Assembly: GCA_020631735.1 (NCBI GenBank)
Contig: CM036201.1
Location: 75,034,353-75,098,352, forward strand
Origin: Saccharum officinarum
Lineage: Eukaryota; Streptophyta; Magnoliopsida; Poales; Poaceae
Length of the DNA stretch: 64,000 bases
Reading direction: 5' to 3'
Shown one piece after another: positions 37,001-48,335 of the stretch. The notes beneath the pieces are model-generated. The model was given only the letters and a program-made list of their open reading frames with translations, was not told the DNA's origin and searched no databases. The position numbers were made by a program, and so were the translations under genes. Position 1 is the first letter of the stretch. Each line of letters begins with the position of its first letter.

Positions 37001-38430
37001 AAGGCGAAGCCGACCGGAGAGCTCTGGCCACGGTGCGACCAAGCTCGGCGGCGCGCTGTCCCTGCGCGAGGAAGATGGCGGCGCGCGGGCGGCACAGGCA
37101 CCTCGAGGCTGGGCGAGCTGGCTCAAATGAGGCGCAAGAAAGTGGTGAACACGACTGCGCGATCAATTGAGGAAACAGCGAGCGGTGGCGCGGCGCTTTG
37201 CCGGCGGGATCAGGAACTGGACGGTGGCGGCAAAAGAAAGATGAAGAAGATGACCGGCGCTGGAGCTTTTATAGGGCCAGGGAGGAAATGGAGAGGTATC
37301 TGGCGTCTTCGCGAACCCGATCACGTGGACGGACGCGCGTCCATGCGCGAGAAGCAACGCGGAGGCGACCAAACGGGGCACGCCGGTGACGCAGCAAACA
37401 GCTCGGTGGCAAGCAGGGGATGGCCGGACTACTGTAGCAATACCACTACATTTCTCCTTTTTCTGTTTTCTTCAAATTATTCCCAAATTTGTATAGCAAC
37501 TTTAAAATCTCCAAAAACGAAAGTTGTTCAACTTCTTGAGATCTCCAACTTTGATTTTTGGACCAAACTCAGATTTTGAATAGTTTTTGAAATTTGAAAT
37601 CAAATTCAAATGGGAGCATTTTTAGGATTTCAGAAAATTCAAAATTACTTTAAATTTTTTAATAAAACTTGAAAATCTGTAAAAAGAGAAATTGTATAAC
37701 TTTTGAAGATCTACGGCTTTCATAATTGGGTCATCAGCCAATTATGCCTGGTTTTTGAAATTGAGTTGAAATTTAAATTTGGGATTTGAATCTTTTCAAT
37801 TTTATTCAAAATTTTACATTGAAACTTTGAAAACCTAAAACACAAAAGTTGTACATCTAGATAATACCTACAACTTTGCTTTCGGACTTACCTCAAAATT
37901 TTGCTTAGATTTTGAGTTATTCAAAAATGGGCAAAACTATACATGGGAATTTAGTTTTTTTTAAAATAAAAGTTTGCTCATCACACCAAAACATGGAGCA
38001 AGAATTACAAAACTTTTATTTATAAAAGTTGATTTATTAATTCAACGAAAATTGGATTTATTAACACTAATAAAACATTATTTCATGTGATAAGCAATAT
38101 GACATTATTAACATATTAAGCATACTAATAAAAATAACATATCAAAACATTATTGAAACATGTGAAACATGTATATGAAACATGAAACATTCTAAAACTA
38201 TACTTGAAACATTTCCTTGCAACATAAACAAGGTATTCAGAACATGTGCAACATATAAACCTTACATGGAAAACATTGCTTATACAACACATGCAACACA
38301 CGCAACATATGCCACATGACTAAAATAACATGTGCAACAGGAATGCATTTATGGCATGTCATTTGATGTTTATGCTTGATGATGGTTCATGATCAAGTTT
38401 TAATTGTTTCCTAACATCTGGGATGTTACA
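34003..38430 (-). repeat. Right LTR of nested gypsy element (5' LTR)
   Basis: 4428 bases, collinear with 27543-32052. The main length difference is an ~80-base segment present at about 31499-31586 but absent at about 37960. The outer end TGTAACATCCC (minus) abuts copia gag at 38431. The TATA box is at 37266-37273 (minus). Confidence 0.9.
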
Positions 38431-38874
38431 CTCAAGCAAGAGAAAGAGCATCTCAAGACTGGCCTAAGCAAGTTCACAAGAGGCTAACATTTGCAAAGTG
38501 AGCTACTCATGAACACCGTCATGAAGATGGATAGGAGTGGCATTGGCTACTTGGCAAATCAAGAGAAGAAGGTCAAGGCTAAACAATAACAAAGTAAGAC
38601 AAAGCCCAAGCCAAACAAATGTGTTGAGTGTGGACAAGAAGGCCATTTTGCTCATGAGTGCAAAACTCCACCACCACAACCCTTGCCCAAGCATGCTAAA
38701 CCATTTGCCTTCAATGCTCATTACATGCTTAGAAAGGACTCAAGTGGAAAGATGAAAGTCATGTTCTTAGGTCCCCCTAACAAGAATAGGCCAAAGAAAA
38801 TTTAGGTTGCCAAGTCACTAGTTGAGAAAGTTAAGGGTCCCTCTCAAGTTTGGGTCCCTAAACAAAAGGCTTGA
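38431..38874 (+). pseudogene. Copia gag, C-terminal portion with second zinc knuckle
   Basis: The frame restarts immediately after the gypsy LTR with a charged coil (LKQEKEHLKTGL) and a conserved ELLMNTVMKMDRSGIGY segment. An intact CX2CX4HX4C knuckle follows (CVECGQEGHFAHEC, about 38617-38660), then a basic spacer ending TGA at 38872-38874. At least three internal stops (TAA, TAG types) interrupt it. The knuckle binds RNA in working elements. This piece and 25840-27280 do not join seamlessly; sequence appears lost at the insertion. Confidence 0.85.
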
Positions 38875-38888
38875 TCTCTTGTGTGTAG

Positions 38889-41800
38889 GTGAACTACAAG
38901 ACCGGTGGATCTCATTGGGTGATTGATAGTGGTTGCACACAATATATGACCGATGATCCTTGTATGTTCACCTCACTTGAAGAGGATGGGGTATGTCAAG
39001 ACAAGATCACATTTGGGGACAATTCAAAGAGCAAAGTCAAGGGTATAGGCAAGGTTGCAATATCAAATGATCATTCTCTCTCAAATGTGCTCTATATTGC
39101 TTCATTGAGTTTCAACTTACTATCCGTTGGGCAACTTTATGATCTTGGCTACCAATGCTTGTTTAGTCCAAATGAAGTGGTTGTTACAAAGATAGATGAC
39201 AAGCAAGTGATTTTCAAGGGCTTTAGATACAATAATCTTTATTTAGTTGACTTCACCTCCGAAGATGCAAACTTGACATGTTTATTCACCAAAACTACAC
39301 TTGGATGGCTTTGGCATAGGAGGCTTGCTCATGTTAGAATAAACACTCTCAACAAGCTATTGAAGAAAGAATTAGTGAGAGGTTTGAAGGATGTAAAGTT
39401 TGAAAAGGACAAACCTTGTAGTGCATGTCAAGCCGGCAAACAAGTTGCAAACACTCATCCAACCAAAGCCTACATGTCAACATCAAGAGTACTAGAACTT
39501 CTACACATGGATTTGTTTGGTCCTACAACTTACAAGAGTTTGGGTGGAAATCTCTATTGCCTAGTAATTGTGGATGATTACTCAAGATACACTTGGACCA
39601 TCTTTCTTCATGACAAATCCGAAGTGGTAAATTGCTTCAAGAAGTTTGCAAAGAGGGCTCAAAATGAATTTAAAGTCAAGATAAAGAAAATTATAAGTGA
39701 TAATGGTAAAGAGTTTGACAACACTAACATTAAAGCTTATTGTGATGAAATTGAGATCAAGCATGAAGTTTCATCAACCTACACTCCTCAATAAAATGGT
39801 GTAGTTGAGAGAAAGAACCGGACCTTGATCACTCTTGCAAGAACAATGCTAGATGAGTACAATACACCGGAAAAATTGTGGGCCGAGGCAATCAACACCG
39901 CATGCTATGCTTCAAATCGCCTCTTCCTACAAAAGTTTCTTTGCAAGACCCCTTATAAGTTGCTAAATGGAAAAAAGTCGAACGTCTCATTTTTCCGGGT
40001 GTTTGGTTGCAAATGCTACATCTACAAGAAGCGTCAACACCTAGGGAAGTTCCAAAGACGTTGTGATATTGGTTTTCTTGTTGGTTACTCATCAAAGTCT
40101 AAAGCATATAGAGTATTTAACCATGCCACCGGTTTGGTTGAAGAAACATATGATGTGGAATTTAATGAATCTAACAGCTCCCAAGGAGCAATTGAAAATT
40201 GTGATGATGTAGGTGATGAACCATTGAGGGAGGCCATGAAGAACATGCCGGTGGGAGACATCAAATCTAAAGATGATGAAGACGATGTACAAATTATCAA
40301 TCCACCATCTTCATCATATGTGCCTCAAGATGATGACAAAAATGAGAGAGTTGAAAATAAAGACACCCATGTCTCTCATCATCAAGCCGAGGCACAAGCA
40401 CAAGATGTTGATGCTCCCCATCCTACTCCTCAAATGGTTGATCGAAGAAACTCACCCCTACTTCAAGCACATCCACAAGATCTCATCATAGGGAGTCCTA
40501 CAAAGGGTGTAATGACTCGATCTCAAAAGTTTAATTATTTTGTTGAACATCACTCCTTTGTCTCTTGTCTTGAACCTAAGAATGTAGAAGAAGCTCTTCA
40601 AGATCCGGATTGAGTGAATGCCATGCATGAAGAATTAAACAACTTCGACCGCAATCAAGTTTGGACACTTGAAGAGCATCCAAAATGCGCAAGAGTCATT
40701 GGAACCAAGTGGGTGTTCCGTAATAAACAAGATAATCAAGGTGTAGTAGTAAGAAACAAGGCAAGACTAGTGGTAAAAGGGTTCTCTCAAGTTGAAGGTC
40801 TTGATTTTGGAGAGACTTTTGCACCCGTTGCAAGACTTGAAGCCATTCGTATCCTTCTTGCATATGCATCACATCATGATATGAAACTATATCAAATGGA
40901 TGTGAAAAGTGCATTTTTAAATGGCTTCATAAATGAACTAGTCTATGTTGAATAATCTCCTGGGTTTGAAGACCCTAGATATCCTAATCATGTCTATAGG
41001 TTGTCCAAGGCGCTATATGGGCTCAAGCAAGCCCCTAGAGCGTGGTATGAGCGTCTCTGGGACTTCCTCATTGAGAAGGGCTTCATTATTGGGAAGGTTA
41101 ACACCACACTATTCACTAAGAAGTTTAATGAAGAGATCTTCATTTGTCAAGTCTATGTTGATGATATTATCTTCGGGTCAACAAATGAAGATTATTGCAA
41201 AGAATTTGGTGAATTAATGTCAAAAGAGTTCGAGATGTCAATGATTGGTAAGCTAACATTCTTCCTTGGGTTTCAAGTCAAGCAAATGAGAGAAGGGATT
41301 TTTATCTCTTAAGAAAAGTATACTAAGGATCTTCTCAAAAGATTCAAGATGGAAGAATGCAAGCCAATCAAGACCCCAATGCCAACTAATGGACATCTCG
41401 ACCTAGATGAGGGAGGTAAACCAATCGATCAAACTCTTTACCGTTCTATGATTGGTAGCTTGTTGTACCTTACCGCATCTAGGCCCGACATCATGTTTAG
41501 TGTGTGCATGTGTGCCCGCTTTCAAGCGTGCCCTAAAGAACCTCACCTAAGTGCCGTAAAAAGAATCCTAAGATATCTTAAGTATACCCCAAGCATTGGA
41601 CTTTGGTACCCCAAAGGAGCTAGATTCCAACTAGTTGGCTACTCCGATTCGGATTATGCCGGTTGCAAAATTGATAGAAAAAGCACATCCGGAGGATGCC
41701 ATTTGCTTGGGAGATCCTTAGTATCTTGGTCATCTAAAAAGAAAAATAGTGTGGCTTTGTCCACCGCCGAGGCGGAATACATTGTCACGGGGGCTTATTG

Positions 41801-42110
41801 TGCACAAATCCTTTACATGAAACAAACCCTCCTAGACTATGGAGTTGTTCTTGAAAAGGTGCCGCTTTTATATGACAATGAAAGTGCGGTTAAAATTGCT
41901 AATAATCCGGTACAACACTCTCGCACCAAGCACATTGATATCTGCCACCACTTTCTAAGATATCATGTTGCTAAAAATGATATATCACTAGAAGGTGTAA
42001 GAAGTGAAAATTAATTAGCGGATATCTTCACTAAACCTTTAGATGAGGCTACATTTTGTAGATTAAGAAGTGAACTAAATGAGCTTGATTCTAGTAACTT
42101 TAAAAGATGA
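38889..42110 (+). pseudogene. Copia pol (protease, integrase, RT, RNase H) with nonsense codons
   Basis: All domains lie in one frame with no frameshift. Protease: WVIDSGCTQYM near 38925. GAG-pre-integrase zinc finger: LWHRRLAH...CSACQAGK. Integrase core: HMDLFGP, ISDNGKEF, and the Glu in [21 protein letters not shown] and YVDDIIFGS (about 41155). RNase H: YSDSDYAG, STAEAEY and KHIDICHHFLR, ending TGA at 42108-42110. Integrase before RT is the copia order. Five internal stops: TAA at 39792, 40953, 41310 and 42012, each where Gln (CAA) is expected, and TGA at 40611 where Trp is expected. Every one is a single transition, so the element is inactive but otherwise well preserved. Confidence 0.95.
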
Positions 42111-43856
42111 GCTTGTGTTGTCCCTTGCATTGCATTGTATTTTATGCCATGTTTATTTTTCCCGCAATGCATCTAGGACTTGTCTAACACGGTTACGATA
42201 ACCCTCCTTTGGAGGTGTGAAAAAGCCTAACCATGGATCAAACTTGACAAGCAACCTAGCCTTCCTTTCTCGTTTTGCATTGCATAAGCATGGTTGTTGC
42301 TTTGTCGTTTCTTTTCGGTTTAGCTTTGAGTAACCTCTGTGTTCGTCCATGAATAGAGAGAGCATTTGAAGCTCCCAAGGGTTCATAAACTCTATTGCAT
42401 GGCCATACGTTGCTCCTCGGGTATTTATTGAATATTTTCTTAAAAATAATACTAGTCTAAGGCAAAATATTTTGAAAATTTTGAGGGTTTGAGTGAGGTC
42501 ACTCACATCAGGTTCCAATTGGTGTTTATTTGAGTCTCTTTGAATTGGAACTTGATTGGGAGAAGTCACGTCGAAAAACGTTTTGAAAAAGAGCTTTTTA
42601 CAGTGACCGGACGCTGGACCAGACGCTGCATCGGACGCGGTTCAGTTTCACCACCGCGTCCAGTCTTAGCGTCCACCAGCGCGTCCGGTCATTCTCGAAG
42701 TTTTTCTTCAAAACCTCTAACCGGACGCTGCACCGGACGCGCCCCTGTCGACCACCGCGTCCGGTCCCGGTAACCACCACAGCGTCCGGTCATCCGTTCC
42801 ATCTTTCCGAGCTATGTCAAACCGGACGTTGTCAGCGTCCGATCGTAGATAATCGGACGCGTCCGGTCATTCCAGGAGCTTACTGGAATGTGACCGGACG
42901 CTGCCTCCACCGCGTTCGGTCATTCGACCACCGCGTCCGGTCATCACGCAAAAAGTGGATCTTACCCTTTTAACCGTACGATTGGATCTCGTTTTCCTTT
43001 TCATCCGCCATCGTTTTTCTCGCCGTCTCGCCGACTCGCTGTGTCTCCGCCATCGCGCCATCACCTAGCCATAGCCGCGCCCGCGGACCTCGTTGGAGCC
43101 GCGCCCTTGCTCCTCTCGCCAGGCACCGAGCAGCACCACCGCCGCAGCCGCACCCGCTCCTGTGCCGAGCCGCTGCACCCGCGCCACCGCTGCCGCAGCG
43201 CCATCGCACCGAGCCGCCGTAACCGCGCCCACGCCAGCGCCTGCAAATCTCGCCGGAGTTCCTCCACTGCAGCCGTGCTAGCCCGTGCTTTTAGCTCCTC
43301 ATCGGTTTCTCTCCCTGTCCCGCGCACTCATCGCCGAGGTCCTCGCTTGTCACCACCAAAAACCCTAACCCTAGGTCACGAGGTTTTCGTCTCCAAAATC
43401 ATCTCCGTCTTCGCGATCGTCTCCGTCTCCGCAAGGTGACATCTTCTCCTTGGATTAGGGTTTACCGTCGACTTTCCGGTGAATTACTAATTCAATTGTC
43501 GATCGATCGTCGATTGTATTCCAGGTTTTCGGTCGCCATCTTCAGGTAACCCTAACGCGTCGAGATCATCTTCTGGTCACCGGATCATCGCTCGTCGAGG
43601 TAGCTATCGCGGTCATCTCATATCTTACCTCACCTGCTTGCTCTTACTAGGATCCCGCTTATCTTTTAGATATATATGTTGCTTATAGTAGATCCATCTA
43701 TTCTATCGTTTCAGTTTGTCCTGTCAGTGCTGAGTGGTTCAGGTGATCAGTTGTGAATCCGAGGCCAAGCCTATGGATACGGATTGAGGCCAAGCCTCAC
43801 AAGGTTCAGTACATCATCTGTCTTTTTAGTTTGTCTCAGTACATTCTCTTGTCAGT
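42111..43856 (+). other. Copia spacer between pol and the third ORF, with palindrome array
   Basis: No coding domain. 42600-42955 is packed with GGACGC/GCGTCCGGTCA words like those of the LTR U3, followed by TAACCGTACGATTGGATCT, which resembles the TAACGGTTGGATTT before the LTR TATA box. 43020-43440 is GC-rich and leader-like, with possible splice signals (GCAAGGTGACAT near 43430; TTCCAGG near 43521). It may be a promoter and leader for the third ORF; this is inference. Confidence 0.5.
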
Positions 43857-46288
43857 ATGGTTTGATGCAAGAACGCTGGTGGGGCACCTAGTGACGGGGA
43901 TGACAGTTCCCCCAGGAGGACAGAGGTAGCTCGCGGGAAGCGAGTTAAGATTGCTACCAAGAAAAGGAAGAGAACTCTTACAGAGGCAGAGATAGCTCAG
44001 GCACTGGCAGATGCAGCAAATGCAGCAGAGAGGGGTGGCAGGAGCAGTGGTATTCGCATTGGCGAGAGTCGCTTTCATCTTGAAGGTCGATAACTCGGCA
44101 CAGAGGCCACAGAGGAGACAGTAGAGGCTACATAGGAGACAGTGAATGCCCCTACAGAGCAGCCTTTAGAGGATCCACAGGAGACTGAGGAGCAGACAGT
44201 ACAGACTCCACAGCGTCGTCGCTCAGGACGTACGCGAGCTCAGGTCACTCCCAGGCCAGAGGGTCAGCGTCGTGGAGGTCATCCACATCCCAGGGCTAGA
44301 GGTCACCCCCTGTTGAGCACTTTGACCTCAGGGGTGCTACAGCCAGATAGGTCTAGGCCCTCAGGTTCGTTGAGGTATCTCGGTGGTTCCTACCCCAGCG
44401 GGATCCCTGGGTGTCAGAGGGCTTCTACACACCTCTGCACGAGGATTTCTACAGGGCCTATGTCGATAGTGGAATAGCTTTCAGACCACAGAAAGTCTGT
44501 CGACTAGAGGCATTAGTTGAGGTGGTTGGTGAGCAGCTTCGTCCACATCTATCTTTTCTGTCTGGACTATCAGATCTACTTGGACGGACTGGAGCGTACT
44601 GCGGAACCTGGGTAAGAGAGTTTTACTCGTCACTGTGGATTGATCCAGCACATCAGTTCATCCACTTTGCCTTCAAAGGTCGTGACCGCAGGTTATACAG
44701 CACTAGAGTATAGGAGATTCTCAGACTCCCTACTTCAGAGACTAAGATCCATCAGTTATGCTTCGGACAGACTGCTCCTCCGAGACGCCCTCACGGCAGG
44801 ACAGTGCCTCCTACTGACTTGATTCGACCCTGCTTCCGTGAGCCTTTTGGCGAAGGGTCTCGATGCACACTAGCCAGCCTGACACCCATAGCGAGAGTAC
44901 TGGATGCTATAGTCAGGAGGACACTTCTTTCGAGGCTTGGATACAGAGAGGGTCTCACTCGCATGCAGCTATGGGTTGTATATCACCTCGTCTCATAGAC
45001 CCTGTTTGACCTTTGGGATCTGATGCTTTGTGAGATGGAGGATACCTTGGCAGAGGGGTTCAAGGGACACAGGCAGCTACCATATGCACACTGGATCTGC
45101 TTCATTATCAGGACTGCCTGTGAGTTGCCTGCAGAGATTAGAGCTGAAATTTCTGATACTACCACAACCTTCCCAGAGTATGACATCCGTCAGCTGTGGG
45201 CATCAGTGACTAGAGAGCAGACACCTGGCCCAGGACAGCGACAGAGGCCAGAGGTACCAGAGACAGTCGCTGAGCAGGACGAGACCGTTGAGGGTCTTGC
45301 TGAGGCAGAGCTTGCAGATTTAGATGCTCAGCCGGCTGATCAAGCCGAGGATGTGGCCACTGACAGCACAGATGAAGACTACCAGCCCATCCCCCGGTAC
45401 CGCTCTCCTCGGCCTCACGACCATGAGGCCGGTGGCTCTGGCTCAGCCTCCTGCTCAGATCTAGCCATGGTGGCTATCCTTGAGAGGTTGACCCAGGCCT
45501 AGGAGAGACAGGAGCTACAGATGCAGCGACAGGCATAGGACTCAGCTACAGCGTTTGCACAGATTCAGGCTCGCCAGGACGAGCTCCAGAGGCAGCAGCT
45601 CAAGTTTCAGCGACAACAATTTGAGATGCAGATGCAGTAGGCAGCCACTCAGCAGCAATACTTAGAGCTCCTGCGTCACCTTGTCACTGTGGGAGTACTG
45701 CCACCACCGTCTGTCCTAACTCTAGCCTTACAGTCCAGTGGACCTCAGAGTCAGGGGCAGCCGAGCTTTCAGTACGCCTCTCCTCAGCAGCAGGTACCGT
45801 AGACGTTTTAGTCTCCAAGCTACACGCCTATTCAGACCGGTTTTACTCCACCAGCTCAGCCGGGACCACACCTCCTCTCAGGCCTAGCATTCCCTGATTT
45901 TAGTGCTACATACAGTGAGCTGACTGGACAGCCGACACCGTCCCATTCGACTTTTGTGACTACCTCAGACATGTCGGCTTCAGAGACTGCTGCGTTTCCA
46001 ATGACAGGGGCTGCTACTACAGACACTCTGCCTTCCTCAGTTGCATCTACAGATCCTCCCACTCTAGGTGTCTTTCAGGCTCAGGCGACAGTGACCGATC
46101 CGATAGTTGCTTCTACACCTTCAGTCACTGCACCTCCTCTACAGACCCAGACTACTTCACTGTCACGTTCAACTTCAGAGGTTCAGCCTGATAGTTTAGA
46201 GTCTGAGGAGGATACTTCACAGTTCGTGATCACTCCACGCTCCTCGGCACCCGACACAACAGCTTATGTTCCCCCGTCAGATCCCTAG
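43857..46288 (+). pseudogene. Copia third ORF (envelope-position protein), broken
   Basis: This begins at ATG 43857 (TGA two codons on), changes frame near 44280-44310 and then stays in one frame to TAG 46286-46288. The first part is basic (KKRKRT) and Ala/Glu-rich. The middle is a globular domain with FYTPLHEDFYRAYVDSG and RRTLLSRLGYREGLT; the end is Gln-rich, then Thr/Ser/Pro-rich. ORFs in this place are typical of Maximus/SIRE copias and are often called envelope-like, but I see no clear signal peptide or membrane anchor, so that role is unproven. About ten internal TAG/TGA codons occur, most in Gln-rich stretches where CAG would fit. Confidence 0.7.
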
Positions 46289-46708
46289 ATTAGTTTTTGG
46301 CGTTTGATGCCAAAGGGGGAGAGAGAGCATAGATTCAGAGGGAGTGGTGATAGAGGGTTTTATTTTTCGTGTGTGCTACTTTCATGCATCATTATTACTT
46401 TTCTCGCCCTGCATTGTGTGACTTTGAGTTTGTGAGACTATGTCTTATTGTTTTATGTCTCTTAATGGTGTTTAGCTCATAAGGTTGTGCTTCCGTGCCT
46501 TACTCCGATTTCATATGAGCTATGTTTTATGTGTACTAACTCTTCATGTTTTATCTTATGAGTACACTCAGTTGGCTTAGAACACATAAGCAATGACTAA
46601 CCCTCTGTGCTTATAGCTTTATGCTTATGTGAACCAAGCATGATCAAAAACCTCAACTCATATCCTCTGAATCTAAGTGTTGTCATCAATCACCAAAAAG
46701 GGGGAGAT
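46289..46708 (+). other. Copia 3' non-coding region and polypurine tract
   Basis: Non-coding sequence after the third ORF contains GCCAAAGGGGGAGAGAGAG near 46309, a second purine tract, and ends with the main polypurine tract AAAAAGGGGGAGAT (46695-46708) directly against the 3' LTR. That tract would prime plus-strand DNA. Confidence 0.85.
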
Positions 46709-48330
46709 TGAAAGCATCTAGGCCCCGGTGTTGGTTTCGGCAATTGATGACAACGCATAATTACCATGACTAACGTGTGTTTTGCAGAAACGTTGGTAAG
46801 TTAGGTCATGGAGATGATGACTGCTTTGGGCAATATGGTATTCATGTCCCTTGATAGAAATCGTTTCGATTTTTAAAGGATCAACGACAAGTTTAAGGAC
46901 GATTAGTTCCAGATGTCAAGGTGTTGAGTTACATCTGGAATAGTCGTTAGGATCTTTGTTTCTTCCTTTGACCGTACTATAAATGGGGGCATGAGCGAGT
47001 AGCTTGACCTAGGTGAGTCTTATGTTTAGGTGTGGTGCACACTTGTCAAACTTAGCACTAGGTAGCTCGAGAAAAGCTCAGAGTTCAGTTGGAAGTAACT
47101 TGGTTCAAGTTGCATCATGTTTAGAAGACGTTTGAGCCGTTTACCTATGACCGGACGCGGTCCTGGTCATGACCGGACGCGTCCGGTCAATACTAACACT
47201 TCACTGCGGGTTCAACTGATCGACCGGACATGGTCCTTGAGAGGACCGGACGCGGTGGTCAGTCTGACACGTGTTCCAGAGGGTAAACAGCGTAATCAGA
47301 CGCGACTGTGAAGTGATCGGCGCGTCCGGTCACGTTCCAGTAAGGTCCTATGGTGACCTGACGCGTCCGGTCACCTACGATCGGACGCGGTCGTGCGTCA
47401 GGTCATTTTTCCAGTAAGCTCTTGCATGCCTGATCGGCGTGTCCAGTCATCTCAGACCAGCGCGTCCGGTCATCACAGATCGGCGCGTCCGGTCACTCAA
47501 CGTAGCTTTCGGTTTTCGACCGTTACACCTGACCGGCGTGTCTGATCATGTCGACAGGCGCGTCCGGTCAGTGCGCGTTTTGCTAATTCGAAAAGTAATG
47601 GTTGGATTTGTCTGAGGGGTGTATAAATACATCCCCTCCACCTCTTTTAGAGGTCTCTTGCTCATTTGTTCAGCTGAGAAACACCTTTGAAGTACAAGGG
47701 AGTGCAAGAGCCCTAGTGAGGATAGAGATTTGTGAATCAAAGTTTAAGAATCCTCTCTAGTGACAAGAGTGTAGCAAGTGTGCATCCATCTTCTCATTAG
47801 GCTTGTTGTGGTCAAGTGAGAGTTCTAGCTTGTTACTCTTGGTGATCGCCATCACCTAGACGATTTGGTGGTGATTGGGAGTTTGATGATCATCCGACGA
47901 GATTGTGGGTGACCCAACTCAAGTTGTAAGCGGTTTTGGGTGATTCGCCATGACGGAGTGTCGAAGAATCAACCCGTAGAGAGCACTTGATCCTTGCGCG
48001 AATCAAGGGGGAGCTACACCCTTGCGCGGGTGCTCCAACGAGGACTAGTGGGGAGTGGCGACTCTCCGATACCTCGGCAAAACATCGCCGTGTTTCTAAC
48101 CCTTACTTTCAAGCATTTACTTTCGTGCATTACTTTCATTGCTTGTTTACTTTCCTAGAATTGCCATGCTAGTCTAGGATTGGAACTTAGGGTGCAAAAC
48201 TTTTATCGGTAGAATCACAAGGAACACTAGTAGGCACTAGAGGTGAAGTTTGGCTTGTAGGATTTAATTTTTGTAATTAATTTTTAGATTAGCCCAATTC
48301 ACCCCCCTCTTGGACATCTTGATCCTTTCA
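46709..48330 (+). repeat. 3' LTR of copia element
   Basis: 1622 bases, with the same ends as the 5' LTR. Differences from the 5' LTR are mostly A/G and C/T changes plus a few short gaps in the palindrome array. TATA box at 47622-47629. The right target duplication ATCTA follows at 48331-48335. Confidence 0.95.
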
Positions 48331-48335
48331 ATCTA

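Larger units (their letters stand above)
27281..38430 (-). mobile_element. Nested Ty3/gypsy-type non-autonomous element, truncated tandem array
   Basis: On the minus strand the order is LTR (38430-34003), PBS (34000-33989), non-coding interior (33988-32073), polypurine tract (32072-32053), LTR (32052-27543), then a second PBS and leader (27542-27281) that end abruptly in copia gag. LTRs are TGTAACATCC...CTGCTACA, about 4.5 kb, with an interior of only ~1.9 kb and no pol. That is the layout of large retrotransposon derivatives (LARDs). Gypsy affiliation rests on the LTR start and the GGGGGGTAGGC polypurine tract, so it is an inference. No target duplication is found because the left end is deleted. 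LTRs differ by about 5 bases in the first 300. Confidence 0.85.
24144..48330 (+). mobile_element. Ty1/copia LTR retrotransposon (Maximus/SIRE-like), split by a nested gypsy element
   Basis: The element has two LTRs (24144-25786, 46709-48330), both TGAAAGCATC...CTTTCA, and a perfect target duplication ATCTA (24139-24143, 48331-48335). It has a tRNA-iMet primer-binding site, gag, an AP-INT-RT-RH pol in copia order, a third ORF after pol and a polypurine tract. A third ORF after pol and ~1.6-kb LTRs fit the Maximus/SIRE lineage. An 11.15-kb minus-strand gypsy remnant interrupts gag at 27281-38430. All ORFs carry stops, so it cannot move unaided. The LTRs differ by about a dozen bases in the first 320 by eye, nearly all transitions. 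Confidence 0.95.

Noticed and set aside
43361..43375. AACCCTAACCCTAGG resembling plant telomere repeat
   Set aside because: Only two units; the AAACCCTA word is common in plant leaders.
39792..46288. Programmed readthrough or stop-codon reassignment in the copia ORFs
   Set aside because: Stops are scattered, of all three types, and each is one transition from the expected codon. Mutational decay is simpler.
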